Shown: positions 1 through 9,111, numbered from the stretch's first letter. The stretch is 64,000 nt of DNA from CBDFFW01 sp965246945 (GCA_965246945.1 CBDFFW010000001.1:1178001-1242000), one strand, 5' to 3'. Notes: generated by a model not told the origin, from the letters alone. A program made the numbers and translations.

Positions 1-80
1 CGCGTCTCGAAGGATACTCCAGCTGAATCCCCAAGTTTAATATCCTTCGAGACGCCGCGCTGCGGCTCCTCAGGATGAGG
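1..80. repeat. Palindromic element, family B, copy 1 (inside ileS)
   Basis: A perfect 15-bp inverted repeat lies at 2-16 and 41-55 around a 24-nt loop. A second small hairpin follows (54-58 with 62-66), then the family's end sequence CTCAGGATGAGG up to 80. The loop (CTCCAGCT...AAGTTTAA) resembles the loops of the copies near 28.1, 45.1 and 60.3 kb. The left end is cut by the window edge. The element lies within the ileS reading frame and contains no stop in that frame. Confidence 0.85.
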
Positions 81-1514
81 TTGGGTGAAAGATATATCCA
101 TCGCAATGAACCATTGGGGCGTGGTGCGGAAAATTAGTGGCGCTTTGGAACGCCAGGAATGCGGGTAGGAGTGGCGCAACTGTCCGCGCGCAACGAGGTT
201 TCCGGCTGCTTGCAATGCAGCCACTACGCGCTTATTGGCATCACCCTTTTTGCCATCGGGATTATAAACCCGTGCGCCTTCAAAGCCTGGGGCCTGGCTG
301 GTGTAAACACCTTTGCCATCGACAGTTAGTGGGATTGGAAGGTCATGCTGCTTACCTAAATTAAAATCGTCCAAGCCATGCGATGGCGCGATATGGACGA
401 AGCCGGTCCCGGCATCATCAGTGACGAATTCAGCAGGGAGGAGTGGAACTTCAAATTGATAATTATTAACGTCATCCCAGCGAAAGCTGGGATCCAAGCC
501 TGCTTCTAAGCTAGAATTTTGGTGCCGGTCTGAATTCCCGCTTTCGCGGGAATGACGCGGAGAGAGACCGCGCAATGGGTGAGAACAAACTGTGCCAGCA
601 AGCTCGCTACCTTTGAAGTCACTTTCCAACACCCAATCGGTAATTTGGGCGGCAGTTTTTACCTGCTCGCTTAATGCTTTGGCGACCGCATAGCGTGTAC
701 CAGCTTTCACCATGCTGCCATCGGCCACGGCATTCACGCGGTATACGGCGTAATCAAAATCTTCACCATAAGCGATGGCGCGGTTGGCTGGCATGGTCCA
801 GGGGGTGGTGGTCCAGATGATGATGGAAGCGCCTTGCAGGGCTGGCAAGTTACTTTTTGATACTGGGAACGCAACATGCACGGTATCGGAAGTCAGTTCG
901 TGGTATTCAATTTCGGCATCGGCCAGGGCGGTTTGTTCGACGACCGACCACATGACCGAGCGTTCGCCGCGATACAGCAAGCCATTTAACAAGAATTTGT
1001 GGATCTCGGCAGCGATGCGCGCTTCGGCGGGTAAAGTCATCGTTAGATAAGGCTTGGCCCAATTGCCGATAATGCCCAGGCGCTGAAATTCGGCGGATTG
1101 AATTTTAACCCATTCGGCGGCAAAGGCGCGGCATTCGGCGCGGAAATCGAGGATCGGTATATCGTCTTTATTCTGTTTTTTGGCGCGGTATTTTTCTTCG
1201 ATTTTCCATTCAATCGGTAGGCCATGGCAATCCCAACCCGGGACATAGGCAATGCGTTTGCCGAGCATGGCCTGCGCGCGGCTCACGACATCTTTCAAAA
1301 TTTTATTGGTCGCATGGCCGATATGGATATTGCCATTGGCATAGGGCGGGCCATCATGCAGCACATAGGTCGCGGCGGCGCGGTTACGAAACTGCCCGGC
1401 CAGATCAATCTCCTGCCAGAACTTTAACCATTCCGGCTCCTTGTTCGGCAAATTTCCGCGCATGGGAAAGTCAGTCTGCGGCAGGATGACCGTGTCTTTA
1501 TAATCAGTTGTCAT
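1..1514 (-). CDS. ileS: Isoleucyl-tRNA synthetase, N-terminal part (runs off the window)
   Basis: Charges tRNA-Ile with isoleucine in the cytoplasm. About 504 codons are visible from the ATG at 1514-1512 (MTTDYKDTVILPQ...). The class I signature region PPYANGNIHIGH and the stretch GWDCHGLPIEWKIE are clear. The editing region shows DDAGTGFVHIAPSHG, and RTTPQWFIAMD precedes the window edge. The KMSKS loop lies outside. The frame stays open from 1514 to 1 although two palindromic elements are embedded in it: one at about 471-556, before the conserved DDAGTG motif, and one at 1-80, just after TTPQWFIAMD. Each adds roughly 25-30 residues not expected in the family (for example RHSRESGNS and HPEEPQRGVSK). 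The call rests on direct translation of the minus strand. Confidence 0.95.
   Translation of the reverse strand, partial: MTTDYKDTVILPQTDFPMRGNLPNKEPEWLKFWQEIDLAGQFRNRAAATYVLHDGPPYANGNIHIGHATNKILKDVVSRAQAMLGKRIAYVPGWDCHGLPIEWKIEEKYRAKKQNKDDIPILDFRAECRAFAAEWVKIQSAEFQRLGIIGNWAKPYLTMTLPAEARIAAEIHKFLLNGLLYRGERSVMWSVVEQTALADAEIEYHELTSDTVHVAFPVSKSNLPALQGASIIIWTTTPWTMPANRAIAYGEDFDYAVYRVNAVADGSMVKAGTRYAVAKALSEQVKTAAQITDWVLESDFKGSELAGTVCSHPLRGLSPRHSRESGNSDRHQNSSLEAGLDPSFRWDDVNNYQFEVPLLPAEFVTDDAGTGFVHIAPSHGLDDFNLGKQHDLPIPLTVDGKGVYTSQAPGFEGARVYNPDGKKGDANKRVVAALQAAGNLVARGQLRHSYPHSWRSKAPLIFRTTPQWFIAMDISFTQPHPEEPQRGVSKDIKLGDSAGVSFET
471..556. repeat. Palindromic element, family A, copy 1 (in frame inside ileS)
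   Basis: It starts GTCATCCCAGCGAAAGCTGG and ends CCCGCTTTCGCGGGAATGAC, with inverted ends and an internal stem CCCGC/GCGGG. On the ileS strand it reads through without a stop and encodes about 29 residues beginning RHSRESGNS and ending PSFRWDD. The same family occurs at 4.8, 22.4, 31.2, 34.1, 40.8 and 59.6 kb. Confidence 0.85.
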
Positions 1515-1608
1515 TTGGCAACCATTCCACCGCGATTAATGGGGAAGATCAAGTAATTCAGGAATTAGCCCAAGTTATCAATGGCTAACCATCTTATATT
1601 AAATTTGT

Positions 1609-1660
1609 TTGATTTAACTTAATTGCAAATGGTATAAAGCTATTCGATTATGCATAGGAG
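1609..1660 (+). promoter_or_regulatory. Likely sigma70 promoter and ribosome binding site for the HAD-like gene
   Basis: A -35-like TTGATT (1609-1614) is followed after 18 nt by a -10-like TATAAA (1633-1638). A strong Shine-Dalgarno AGGAG (1656-1660) lies six bases before the ATG at 1667. The match is by eye. Confidence 0.55.
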
Positions 1661-1666
1661 AAAAAC

Positions 1667-2074
1667 ATGGATGTTCAAAAAGATACCTTATTAGAAATGC
1701 AACTAGCGGTAAAAGCCGGTAATGCTTTCTTTGTCATTAACCCAGCCCGTACTGTTTTGATTGGTGACATTACTGAAGCTGAGATTAAAAACCATGCGGC
1801 ACCGCTTAGCCCATTAGGGCCGGTAACGGCTGCAGTTTTAACGGCGCTTAATCCAAATGTTGTTTATGTAACTGGCCGCGATCCCAATAAAGGGAATGGC
1901 GATGGAAAATCTTTGGAAGATATGTTAGGGCCAGAAGGTGCCAATTCACCGCGTGTGGCTTGTAATGGTTCGACAATTGGTTTACCAGATGCCAATGGTA
2001 AAATTGTTGACGTTGTTGAAGGGCCAGCAATGCCGGTTGAACAAGTAGAAGCTTTTGAAGCGCTTGCCAGCTAA
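1667..2074 (+). CDS. HAD-like (trehalose-phosphatase-like) protein, first half, 135 aa
   Basis: Function not established. The segment VVYVTGRDPNKGNG has the look of HAD motif II (hydrophobic strand, then S/T-G-R-D), and VACNGSTI resembles the strand-turn after it in HAD-IIB sugar phosphatases. The expected motif I (DxDxT) is absent: the N-terminal strand reads FFVINPARTVL, so hydrolase activity is doubtful. The frame ends at a single TAA (2072-2074). The next reading frame (2087-2581) is in the same phase, four codons on, and continues the same fold. The two may be one gene cut by a nonsense mutation, or a genuine split pair. The start is supported by a strong AGGAG and a promoter-like sequence. 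Confidence 0.6.
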   Translation: MDVQKDTLLEMQLAVKAGNAFFVINPARTVLIGDITEAEIKNHAAPLSPLGPVTAAVLTALNPNVVYVTGRDPNKGNGDGKSLEDMLGPEGANSPRVACNGSTIGLPDANGKIVDVVEGPAMPVEQVEAFEALAS

Positions 2075-2086
2075 CATAAAGGTGTT

Positions 2087-2581
2087 GTGATTAACAAAAA
2101 GCCTGATGCAACCAGTACTGTTACTATTTGTTTCAACGGTTCGAATGTATCACCTGATGATTGGAAAGATGCAGCTGACGCAGCGATTGCATTATTTACA
2201 AAAAGTGGAGCCGGTAATTTTATCGCTAAACGTAAAGATGATGATAAAATTATTGAATTTATTTTGAACCCGGAAGCGGGCGTGTCGAGAGCCAACGGTG
2301 TTCTAAAAGCATTACAGTCATTGCAAGTGCCAACAACTAAAGTCATCTTTGTGATTGGTTACGATGCAGATCCTGCTTTAGATGCCGGTATTGCACCTGT
2401 GTTAATCAGAAATAATTACGTTACCCGTGATATTTCTGTAGGCGCCAAAGCTTATGGTCATGTTAATTATGCGACGGCACAAGATTTTAAAGAAAATCTT
2501 TTATACCCTGCCTTGGGTATTAACCCAACTGCCGTTTTAGCAGCAAACGCTGAAAAAGCACCGGTTATCGGTGGTCAATAA
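2087..2581 (+). CDS. HAD-like (trehalose-phosphatase-like) protein, second half, 164 aa
   Basis: It starts with GTG at 2087, with AAAGG just upstream, 12 nt after the previous stop and in the same frame. The order of parts fits the second half of a HAD-IIB phosphatase. A cap-like region comes first (VTICFNGSNV...). Then comes FILNPEAGVSRANGVLKALQ, like the 'rp.GvsKG.Al..Ll' helix of trehalose-6-phosphatases but with Arg in place of the usual Lys. VIFVIGYDADPALDAG follows, resembling the motif IV region (GDD.TDE) with only part of its acidic residues. Motifs are therefore degenerate. It ends just before a strong terminator, so 1667-2581 is one transcription unit. Confidence 0.55.
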   Translation: MINKKPDATSTVTICFNGSNVSPDDWKDAADAAIALFTKSGAGNFIAKRKDDDKIIEFILNPEAGVSRANGVLKALQSLQVPTTKVIFVIGYDADPALDAGIAPVLIRNNYVTRDISVGAKAYGHVNYATAQDFKENLLYPALGINPTAVLAANAEKAPVIGGQ

Positions 2582-2603
2582 ATAGCGTTTAACTTTCAGT
2601 TTA

Positions 2604-2639
2604 AAAGGCATTCAGCAACTTGTTGAATGCCTTTTTTTT
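2604..2639 (+). terminator. Rho-independent terminator after the HAD-like unit
   Basis: A stem AAAGGCATTCA/TGAATGCCTTT with one mismatch and a short loop is followed by an eight-base T run (2632-2639). The T run touches the stop codon of flhA, which converges from the other strand. Confidence 0.85.
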
Positions 2640-4740
2640 ATACTTGCCCCACCGTCCGGATTTTCGCTTTCGGGTGAATCTCATTCTGGCTCATCACCGT
2701 GGTTTGGGCGCGGAAGCGTTCGATGATGGAGCGGACATAGGGGCGGATGCCAGGGGAGGTGAGTAAGACCGGGTTTTCGCCGGCTTCCATCTGCCGCTGA
2801 TAGGTTTCACGCACTTTGACGATAAATTCCTGCAGGCGGCGCGGGGCCATGGAGAGCTGTTTATCCTCATTCGGGCCGGTCAGGCTTTCCCCAAATTCCT
2901 GTTCCCATTCGGGCGAGAGGGTGAGCAGGGTCACATAACCCTGTTCATTGGCGTGACTATCGCATAATTGGCGCGCGAGGCGGGAGCGAATATGTTCGGT
3001 CATTGCGCCTAAGTTGCGGGTGAAGCCAACCGCTTCGGCCACGCCTTCTAAAATCGCCGGTAGATCGCGGATTGAGACGCGCTCGGCCAATAAACCTTGC
3101 AACACGCGCTGTAAGCTGGCCACACTGATTTGCGCGGGGATGAGATCAGCCACCAGTTTTTGGTATTCGACCGGCAGATTATCGAGCAGTTTTTGCGTTT
3201 CGCTATAGGTCAGTAAATCGGAAAGATTTTCGCGCACCGCTTCGGTTAAATGCGTGGTGATGACCGAGGGCGGATCGACCACGGTATAGCCGCGGAACAG
3301 CGCTTCCTCGCGTTTGCTGTCATCAATCCATTTGGCGGGCAGACCGAAGGTTGGCTCGGTTGTTGCTTCGCCGTCAACTTGGATAGCTTGCCCGCGCGGG
3401 TCCATGGCCAGTAATTGGCCCAAGCGTAATTTGCCGCGGCCGGCATCGATTTCTTTGATCTTCAACACATATTCATCGGGGCCGAGCTGCAAATTATCCT
3501 GAATACGCACGGAGGGCAGTACAAAGCCAAGCTCGCTCGCCAATTGGCGGCGCAGGCCCTTGATTTGATTGGTCAGGCGTTGATCACTTTCACCGCTGAC
3601 CAGGCCGAGCAGGGCATAGCCCAGTTCCAAGCGGATATTATCAATCGCCAGCGCGGTGCTGATGGGTTCATCGGCCGGCGCGGCTGGGGCAGCCGCCACT
3701 TTTGAAGCATCCGATGCCGCCAATTCTTTAATAAATTTACGCTGCGAATGCAGTTTATAAGACAGCCAACCGGCACCACTGGCCAATAACAAAAAGGGCG
3801 GCATGGGCATGCCAGGCAGAAATGACACCGTGAGCATCACAAAGCTAACAATGCCAAGACCCGCCGGATGGGCGGTAATTTGGCCAACAATGGCTTTTTG
3901 CACTGAGCCAGTTACGCCGGCTTTGGTGACAATCACGCCCGAGGCGAACGAGATAATGAGGGCAGTAATTTGGCCAACCAGGCCCTCCCCGATGGTCAGC
4001 AAAGTATAATTTTTGGCGGCTTCGCCGACATCCATGCCATGTTGCAAAGTGCCGATAATGAGACCGCCAATGACGTTGATGAAAGTAATCAGTAAACCGG
4101 CCACGGCATCCCCGCGCACGAATTTGGCGGCCCCATCCATGGCGCCGTAAAAACCGCTTTCTTCTTCCAATTCTTTGCGCCGCGTTTTGGCGACATCTTC
4201 GGTGACCAGGCCGGCCGATAAATCGGCATCAATCGCCATTTGTTTGCCAGGCATGGCATCCAAGCTGAAGCGCGCGGCCACTTCCGCAATTCGGCCGGAA
4301 CCTTTGGTGATGACAATAAAATTAACGGTGACGATGATGGCAAAAACCACCACACCGATCACAAAATTGCCGGCCATTAACTGGCCAAACGCATGCACAA
4401 TGCTGCCGGCCGCCTGGGTGCCTTCATGCCCGTTGGAGAGAATAAGACGGGTGGCGGCGATATTCAGGGCGAGCCGAAACATGGTGACGACTAGCAGCAC
4501 GGTGGGGAATGATGTGAATTCAAGTGGTTTTTCAATAAATAACGCCGTCATTAAAATGGCCACGGCCAGCATCATTGAGGTGGCCAGCAGCATATCGATC
4601 AGCCATTTGGGGACAGGGAAAAAGATGAGGATGAGAATGGCAAAAACGCCAACCGCGAACATGGTAGGCCCAGCCCGCGCACCGGCGATAAAATCGCCGA
4701 AGATATTGCTGCCTTGCTCAATGGTAACGGGTGTCGACAA
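2638..4740 (-). CDS. flhA: Flagellar biosynthesis protein FlhA
   Basis: Inner-membrane export gate of the flagellar type III secretion apparatus. It is 700 aa, the usual size. Hydrophobic segments fill roughly the first 330 residues, starting with MFAVGVFAILILIFFPVPKW. The conserved cytoplasmic loop (GSGRIAEVAARFSLDAMPGK, then AIDADLSAGLV) lies around residues 145-175. A soluble domain for cargo binding follows from about 350 to the end. No other flagellar gene is in this window, so flhA stands apart from any flagellar operon here. Its 3' end meets the terminator of the convergent HAD-like unit. Confidence 0.97.
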   Translation of the reverse strand: MSTPVTIEQGSNIFGDFIAGARAGPTMFAVGVFAILILIFFPVPKWLIDMLLATSMMLAVAILMTALFIEKPLEFTSFPTVLLVVTMFRLALNIAATRLILSNGHEGTQAAGSIVHAFGQLMAGNFVIGVVVFAIIVTVNFIVITKGSGRIAEVAARFSLDAMPGKQMAIDADLSAGLVTEDVAKTRRKELEEESGFYGAMDGAAKFVRGDAVAGLLITFINVIGGLIIGTLQHGMDVGEAAKNYTLLTIGEGLVGQITALIISFASGVIVTKAGVTGSVQKAIVGQITAHPAGLGIVSFVMLTVSFLPGMPMPPFLLLASGAGWLSYKLHSQRKFIKELAASDASKVAAAPAAPADEPISTALAIDNIRLELGYALLGLVSGESDQRLTNQIKGLRRQLASELGFVLPSVRIQDNLQLGPDEYVLKIKEIDAGRGKLRLGQLLAMDPRGQAIQVDGEATTEPTFGLPAKWIDDSKREEALFRGYTVVDPPSVITTHLTEAVRENLSDLLTYSETQKLLDNLPVEYQKLVADLIPAQISVASLQRVLQGLLAERVSIRDLPAILEGVAEAVGFTRNLGAMTEHIRSRLARQLCDSHANEQGYVTLLTLSPEWEQEFGESLTGPNEDKQLSMAPRRLQEFIVKVRETYQRQMEAGENPVLLTSPGIRPYVRSIIERFRAQTTVMSQNEIHPKAKIRTVGQV

Positions 4741-4790
4741 ACCGCAATCAGCCTAGCAAAGATTCGAGAGGGGGCGATGATTGTTTACTT

Positions 4791-4816
4791 GTCATCCCAG
4801 CGCAGGCCGGGATGAC
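4791..4816. repeat. Palindromic element, family A, short copy 2
   Basis: GTCATCCCAGC...GGGATGAC forms a short stem between flhA and the 3' end of the giant coiled-coil gene. It is a minimal version of the element seen in ileS. Confidence 0.7.
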
Positions 4817-4824
4817 AATAAAAA

Positions 4825-7800
4825 TTATGCAACTGCTTTTACGGTCGGCAATTGCTGGTGATCTAACGCCGCTGCCAAATAGCTGTAAAGCTTGCCAATA
4901 TCTGAAGTCATTAAGGTGGAGGCGAGTAAATCAGCCGTGTCCAACTGTAATGCTTGCCCGAATAACTCCTCAAACTGGCGCAGATATTTCATGACCGCAC
5001 CACGGAAATCGGCATTTTGCCAGTATTTTTCGCGGATTTTTTGGGCCGGAATATCGTCTTTAATGCCAACCAAACGTCTGGTAAAGGTGCCCAAATCGCC
5101 TTTGGCAATCGCTTGCCAATCCTGGTTGGGGCCAATGGGGTCTAAGGCTTTGGTGAGATCGATTGACAGGCTGTGCAAACCTTCAATCACCTGTTTGGCA
5201 TTGTTCAAAAAGACTTCACGGCGGCTGCGGGTTTCTTGATTTTGCAGTTTCTCCGTTTGGCTGACTGCTTCCTGGGTAACTACCTGCATTTCGCTCAGTT
5301 GACGACCAAGTAATTCGACCAAGCCTTGGCCGCGTTGGTTGGCCGTATTCATGGCTTTCAAGGTTTGATCGGCTTGCTGCACCAATGATTGACCGGCTTG
5401 CAGCAACACAGTTTGGGCGGCCGCAACGGCTGATTTAATGCTATCAACCTGTGTATTTAATTGCGTGCCGGTTTGCTGCAATTGGCCGGCGGCTTGCTGT
5501 TGTTGCTGCTGCAAACCTTGCCATTGCTGCTGGGCCGCTTGACCTGCTTGCGCCATGGCTTGCAGATTTTGCTGCGTGCCCTGGACCATTTGTTGTTGAG
5601 TCTGGCCTAGTTTAACCTGCTGTTGGTTAAATTCACCCACTGTGGTTTGCGCCGTTTGGGCCAATTGCTGCGCCATTTGGCGGAGCTGTTCCACTTCGGC
5701 CATCACTGTACTGCGGGCTTGCTGGCTATGGCTGCTGACGGCATCTAATTGTTGCTGTTGCAAGGCGCTGGCGGCCTGCATGGTCTGACTAATTTGCGCA
5801 CCCTGTTTGGAGACAATTTGCGCTTGGTCCATTAAGTGCTGCGCGGCATGCGCAATCTGTGCCGTGGTTTCTGTGGCGGTGGCCAGCACTTCCTGGCTGG
5901 TTTGGCTGAGTTGTTGTTTGATGCCGTAAACCTTTTGGATGGCTTGATCGGTAATTAACCCCATATCCACGCCGGTGCTCTGCATTTGCTGTTCAACGGC
6001 ATATAATTGCTGTTGGGTCGCTTGCGCGCGGGCGGTAATATCCTGATGGATTTGCTGTGCTTGCTGCTGCAATTGGGTTAATTGCTCGATATTAGAGTTA
6101 CTGCCACTGGCCATGGCTTGATACGCATTTTGCAAGCTGCGGGATAATTCACCTAATTCATCATGGGTACGGAAGGCCAGGGAAGAGACTTCCAAGCCCA
6201 TTTCGCGCATATGGTCGATCGCAGTTTGGTAGATTTGAGTGGCAGCGGTTCCACGCTCCATCAAACTTTGGGTTTCTTGGGCAGCCACACGGGCCACATG
6301 CTGCAGCGCTGCAGTACCGCTGATGGCTTGGCTTTGTAAGGCTGCGGTTTGCTCGGCGGCAATATCAGCGGCTTTGCGGATGGTGGCGGTGGTTTGTTCG
6401 CCGGTTTGTTCAATTTTATTGCCGGCACCATCTAATAAATCGGCCAACCAAATAATATCCTTAGCACTGCGATCGGTAAGTAATGAAATTTCACTGCCTT
6501 CAGTTTTCAGCATTTGCATTGATTGATTTAGCTGCTGCAATAACTGTTGATGATCAGCGCCCAGGGTTTGGTTAAACTGACGGTAATTCGCCAGCGCTTC
6601 ATCACTTTGTTGCGCAACCTGGCCGGCAGCGACGGCGATTTCCTGGCTTTGCTGACGCAAGCCGGTTTGCAATGAATGTGCATCGGCGACCAAGCGTCCA
6701 GCGCTTTCATCCAATTGCGCCACCCCTTCGTCAACACTTTGCGTTAAAGTGGCTGCGGCTGCCTTGGCCACTTCGCCCACATTTTTAAATTGATCTAACC
6801 GTTCGGTTGAACTGCTAATCACATCGCCTAATTCGGTTTTCAAGCTATGGATCGCCTGGCCAAAACCGCCTAATTGTGTGGATAGACTGCCTTGGGCTTG
6901 GTCCAATGTTTTAGTGGCATGTTCCAACACAGCCCGCTCGGCGCGCATATCTTGGGTAATATCCCGCAGATGCTGCACGTTGCTGGCACCAGCGGTGTAA
7001 AGATCCGCGCCTTCGCGCGTTAATTCGCCAAGCATGTTTTCCAGCATGCTCATCGCGCCGCTTAGCTCTTCACGCAATTGGGCGGTATCGCGGCCCAGAG
7101 TCTGGCTGATAATTTCGCTTTGCACGCGGGCGGCCGCCGTGGCTTCCACCAAATCACCGGCCATGCGTTCAACATTCGTGCCGACTTTATCCGCGTGGTA
7201 CGACATTTGATCATGCAGGCCGCGGGCCAGACCGATATGGTTCACCATTTGTGCCTGAAAGTGCTGATTTTGTTCGGCAGCAATGTCGGAAGCATCCCGC
7301 ATATCAATGATGCGCTGCGCGACTGAGGCATTCAGTTGCATAATGCGTTCAACCGTGCGGTCGGTCGCTTGGCGCGCGACGACGGATAGGCCTTCAATCG
7401 TGCCAGCCAATTCGCCATGGAAATCTTTAAGATCTTTTTGGGCAGTTTGCGCTGACTCGGTGAAGCCATCGCGCAGGCCATGTAACTGACCAGCCAGCGT
7501 GCCAACTGCTTGCCGCACAGTATTGGCCGCTTGATCGCCCATGCTGTTGGCGATGCGATCCAGGCTTTGCAGTGATTGGCCCAATTGATCTTCAATGGCC
7601 GCAATTTGCTGGCGCGTGGCTTGGCCCGTTTGCGCAAAACGCATTTCGATGTTCAGCAACTGGCGGGTTACCTCGTTCATGATCTCTTTGATCATGTCCG
7701 GAGTGGTGGAAGCCGCGTCGGCCAAACGCTCTTGCAGTGTGATTAAGCGGCTTTCAAATTGCTGGTCAAACCCTTGAATTTGGGTAAGGGCCTGGCCGGC

Positions 7801-9111
7801 TGAGCGATCTAAAGTTGCCTGTACTTCATGGGAACGCGCGGTGAAATTTTCGCTCAAGTTACGGATTTGCGCCATCGCCTGAATAACCACTGATTCAGCT
7901 GATTCACGGAAATCGCGAACCGATCCGCCAATTTCAGAGCCCATGCCGCCGAAGCGTTCCATCAGCTGCGTCATATCTGCAAATTGCTGACCAAATTGCT
8001 TTTCCAATTTCAGCATTTGATCTTCAATTTTCACGCTGGCATCGCCCATGGCTTTTTCATGCGCAGAAAAACGGGCGGAGACATCGCCAAACATATTGGC
8101 GGCATTAGCTGCACCGGATTCGAAAGCATGCATGCGTGCACCCAGTTCGTCCGCCACTTGGATCATGCGGCCATTGGCGGTGTGCAGACTGGAAACAGAA
8201 CCAGTGATTTGCTGTTCAAAACGCTGAGTCGCTTCAGCAGCGCGCGCAATCATCGCATCGACAATTTTTTCCAAGGTTACAGAACCATCTAAAGCGTTTT
8301 GCTGAATGTTATTAATCCGGCCATCCAAAAGCTCAGATAATTTGGCCATTTGGCTGGTGCGTTCAACCAGAATAGTACTGGTGTCTTCCAAACGGGTGCT
8401 GGTGCCGTTCATCATTTTCTGCATGGCGGCAGCTTCGGCACGTAAGGCGCCGCGCGCCCGGCCAATAGTGCTTTCCACCTTTTCGGCCGCGGCGGTAAGT
8501 TCGCTTGCCTGCGCTTTTAAAGAATCGGTCAAAGCCCGTACGCGTGCTTCACTATCTTTGGCGGGATAAGTCAGCATTTTTAACTGATCGACAACTGGTT
8601 GCAGATACGCGCGGAAATCATCATTACGCTGGATATGCGCCAACACCATCCACAATAAAGCAGGCGGGGCAGCCAAACCGGCAATCACACTGCCCAGTTG
8701 ATGCAATGGCATATGGATCAACCCGGACCAGCCAGTGGTCGAACTGATAAAATAGGTGGCAGTGGCCAGCCAACTGGCGCTGGCGACGGCACCAATTTTT
8801 GAAACGGACCATTTAAATGGTGCCTGAATACCAGGCTTGTCATTCACATTGGCTGGTGCACTAGGCAGCGTGACAGTGCGTTTAATCGAATCAGCGGCAT
8901 TCTGCATCCGGCGAAAACTGCTGGGTGCCTGCGGGGCAGGGCGCATGGCTGGCGTCGGATGGGCGACTGTTTTCAGACTGTCGCGCAATGCCTGCAGGCG
9001 ATCTTCAACCGTTTTTACCCGTTCATCAAAGCTTTCACGCGTTGGATTAGCATCCTCCGTCGCAGCGTCGCGCACTGCCTGGCCTTGATTATTGATATTG
9101 TAAACAGTCAT
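4825..9111 (-). CDS. Giant membrane-anchored coiled-coil protein, 1428 aa (TipN-like layout)
   Basis: Not recognised by family. The N-terminal 105 residues are polar and proline-rich. Two hydrophobic helices follow at about residues 105-165 (ASASWLATATYFISSTTGW and SVIAGLAAPPALLWMVLAHI). About 1150 residues of Ala/Gln/Glu-rich heptad sequence come next, very Gln-rich towards the end (LQQQQQQAAGQLQQ). A non-repetitive C-terminal domain of about 110 residues closes it (…REKYWQNADFRGAVMKYLRQ). Two transmembrane segments followed by a very long coiled coil is the layout of the alphaproteobacterial polarity factor TipN, which helps position the flagellum, and flhA lies directly downstream on the same strand. 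That link is inference: the protein is longer than Caulobacter TipN and no homology was tested. Other possibilities are a structural or chemoreceptor-like scaffold. Confidence 0.75.
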   Translation of the reverse strand: MTVYNINNQGQAVRDAATEDANPTRESFDERVKTVEDRLQALRDSLKTVAHPTPAMRPAPQAPSSFRRMQNAADSIKRTVTLPSAPANVNDKPGIQAPFKWSVSKIGAVASASWLATATYFISSTTGWSGLIHMPLHQLGSVIAGLAAPPALLWMVLAHIQRNDDFRAYLQPVVDQLKMLTYPAKDSEARVRALTDSLKAQASELTAAAEKVESTIGRARGALRAEAAAMQKMMNGTSTRLEDTSTILVERTSQMAKLSELLDGRINNIQQNALDGSVTLEKIVDAMIARAAEATQRFEQQITGSVSSLHTANGRMIQVADELGARMHAFESGAANAANMFGDVSARFSAHEKAMGDASVKIEDQMLKLEKQFGQQFADMTQLMERFGGMGSEIGGSVRDFRESAESVVIQAMAQIRNLSENFTARSHEVQATLDRSAGQALTQIQGFDQQFESRLITLQERLADAASTTPDMIKEIMNEVTRQLLNIEMRFAQTGQATRQQIAAIEDQLGQSLQSLDRIANSMGDQAANTVRQAVGTLAGQLHGLRDGFTESAQTAQKDLKDFHGELAGTIEGLSVVARQATDRTVERIMQLNASVAQRIIDMRDASDIAAEQNQHFQAQMVNHIGLARGLHDQMSYHADKVGTNVERMAGDLVEATAAARVQSEIISQTLGRDTAQLREELSGAMSMLENMLGELTREGADLYTAGASNVQHLRDITQDMRAERAVLEHATKTLDQAQGSLSTQLGGFGQAIHSLKTELGDVISSSTERLDQFKNVGEVAKAAAATLTQSVDEGVAQLDESAGRLVADAHSLQTGLRQQSQEIAVAAGQVAQQSDEALANYRQFNQTLGADHQQLLQQLNQSMQMLKTEGSEISLLTDRSAKDIIWLADLLDGAGNKIEQTGEQTTATIRKAADIAAEQTAALQSQAISGTAALQHVARVAAQETQSLMERGTAATQIYQTAIDHMREMGLEVSSLAFRTHDELGELSRSLQNAYQAMASGSNSNIEQLTQLQQQAQQIHQDITARAQATQQQLYAVEQQMQSTGVDMGLITDQAIQKVYGIKQQLSQTSQEVLATATETTAQIAHAAQHLMDQAQIVSKQGAQISQTMQAASALQQQQLDAVSSHSQQARSTVMAEVEQLRQMAQQLAQTAQTTVGEFNQQQVKLGQTQQQMVQGTQQNLQAMAQAGQAAQQQWQGLQQQQQQAAGQLQQTGTQLNTQVDSIKSAVAAAQTVLLQAGQSLVQQADQTLKAMNTANQRGQGLVELLGRQLSEMQVVTQEAVSQTEKLQNQETRSRREVFLNNAKQVIEGLHSLSIDLTKALDPIGPNQDWQAIAKGDLGTFTRRLVGIKDDIPAQKIREKYWQNADFRGAVMKYLRQFEELFGQALQLDTADLLASTLMTSDIGKLYSYLAAALDHQQLPTVKAVA

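Noticed and set aside
4175..4756. 193-aa frame antisense to flhA
   Set aside because: A shadow of flhA codon usage on the other strand; no ribosome site or recognisable protein.
5455..6120. Possible tandem DNA repeat in the giant coiled-coil gene
   Set aside because: The Gln-rich stretch comes from repeated CAG/CAA codons in heptads and has no regular DNA repeat unit.
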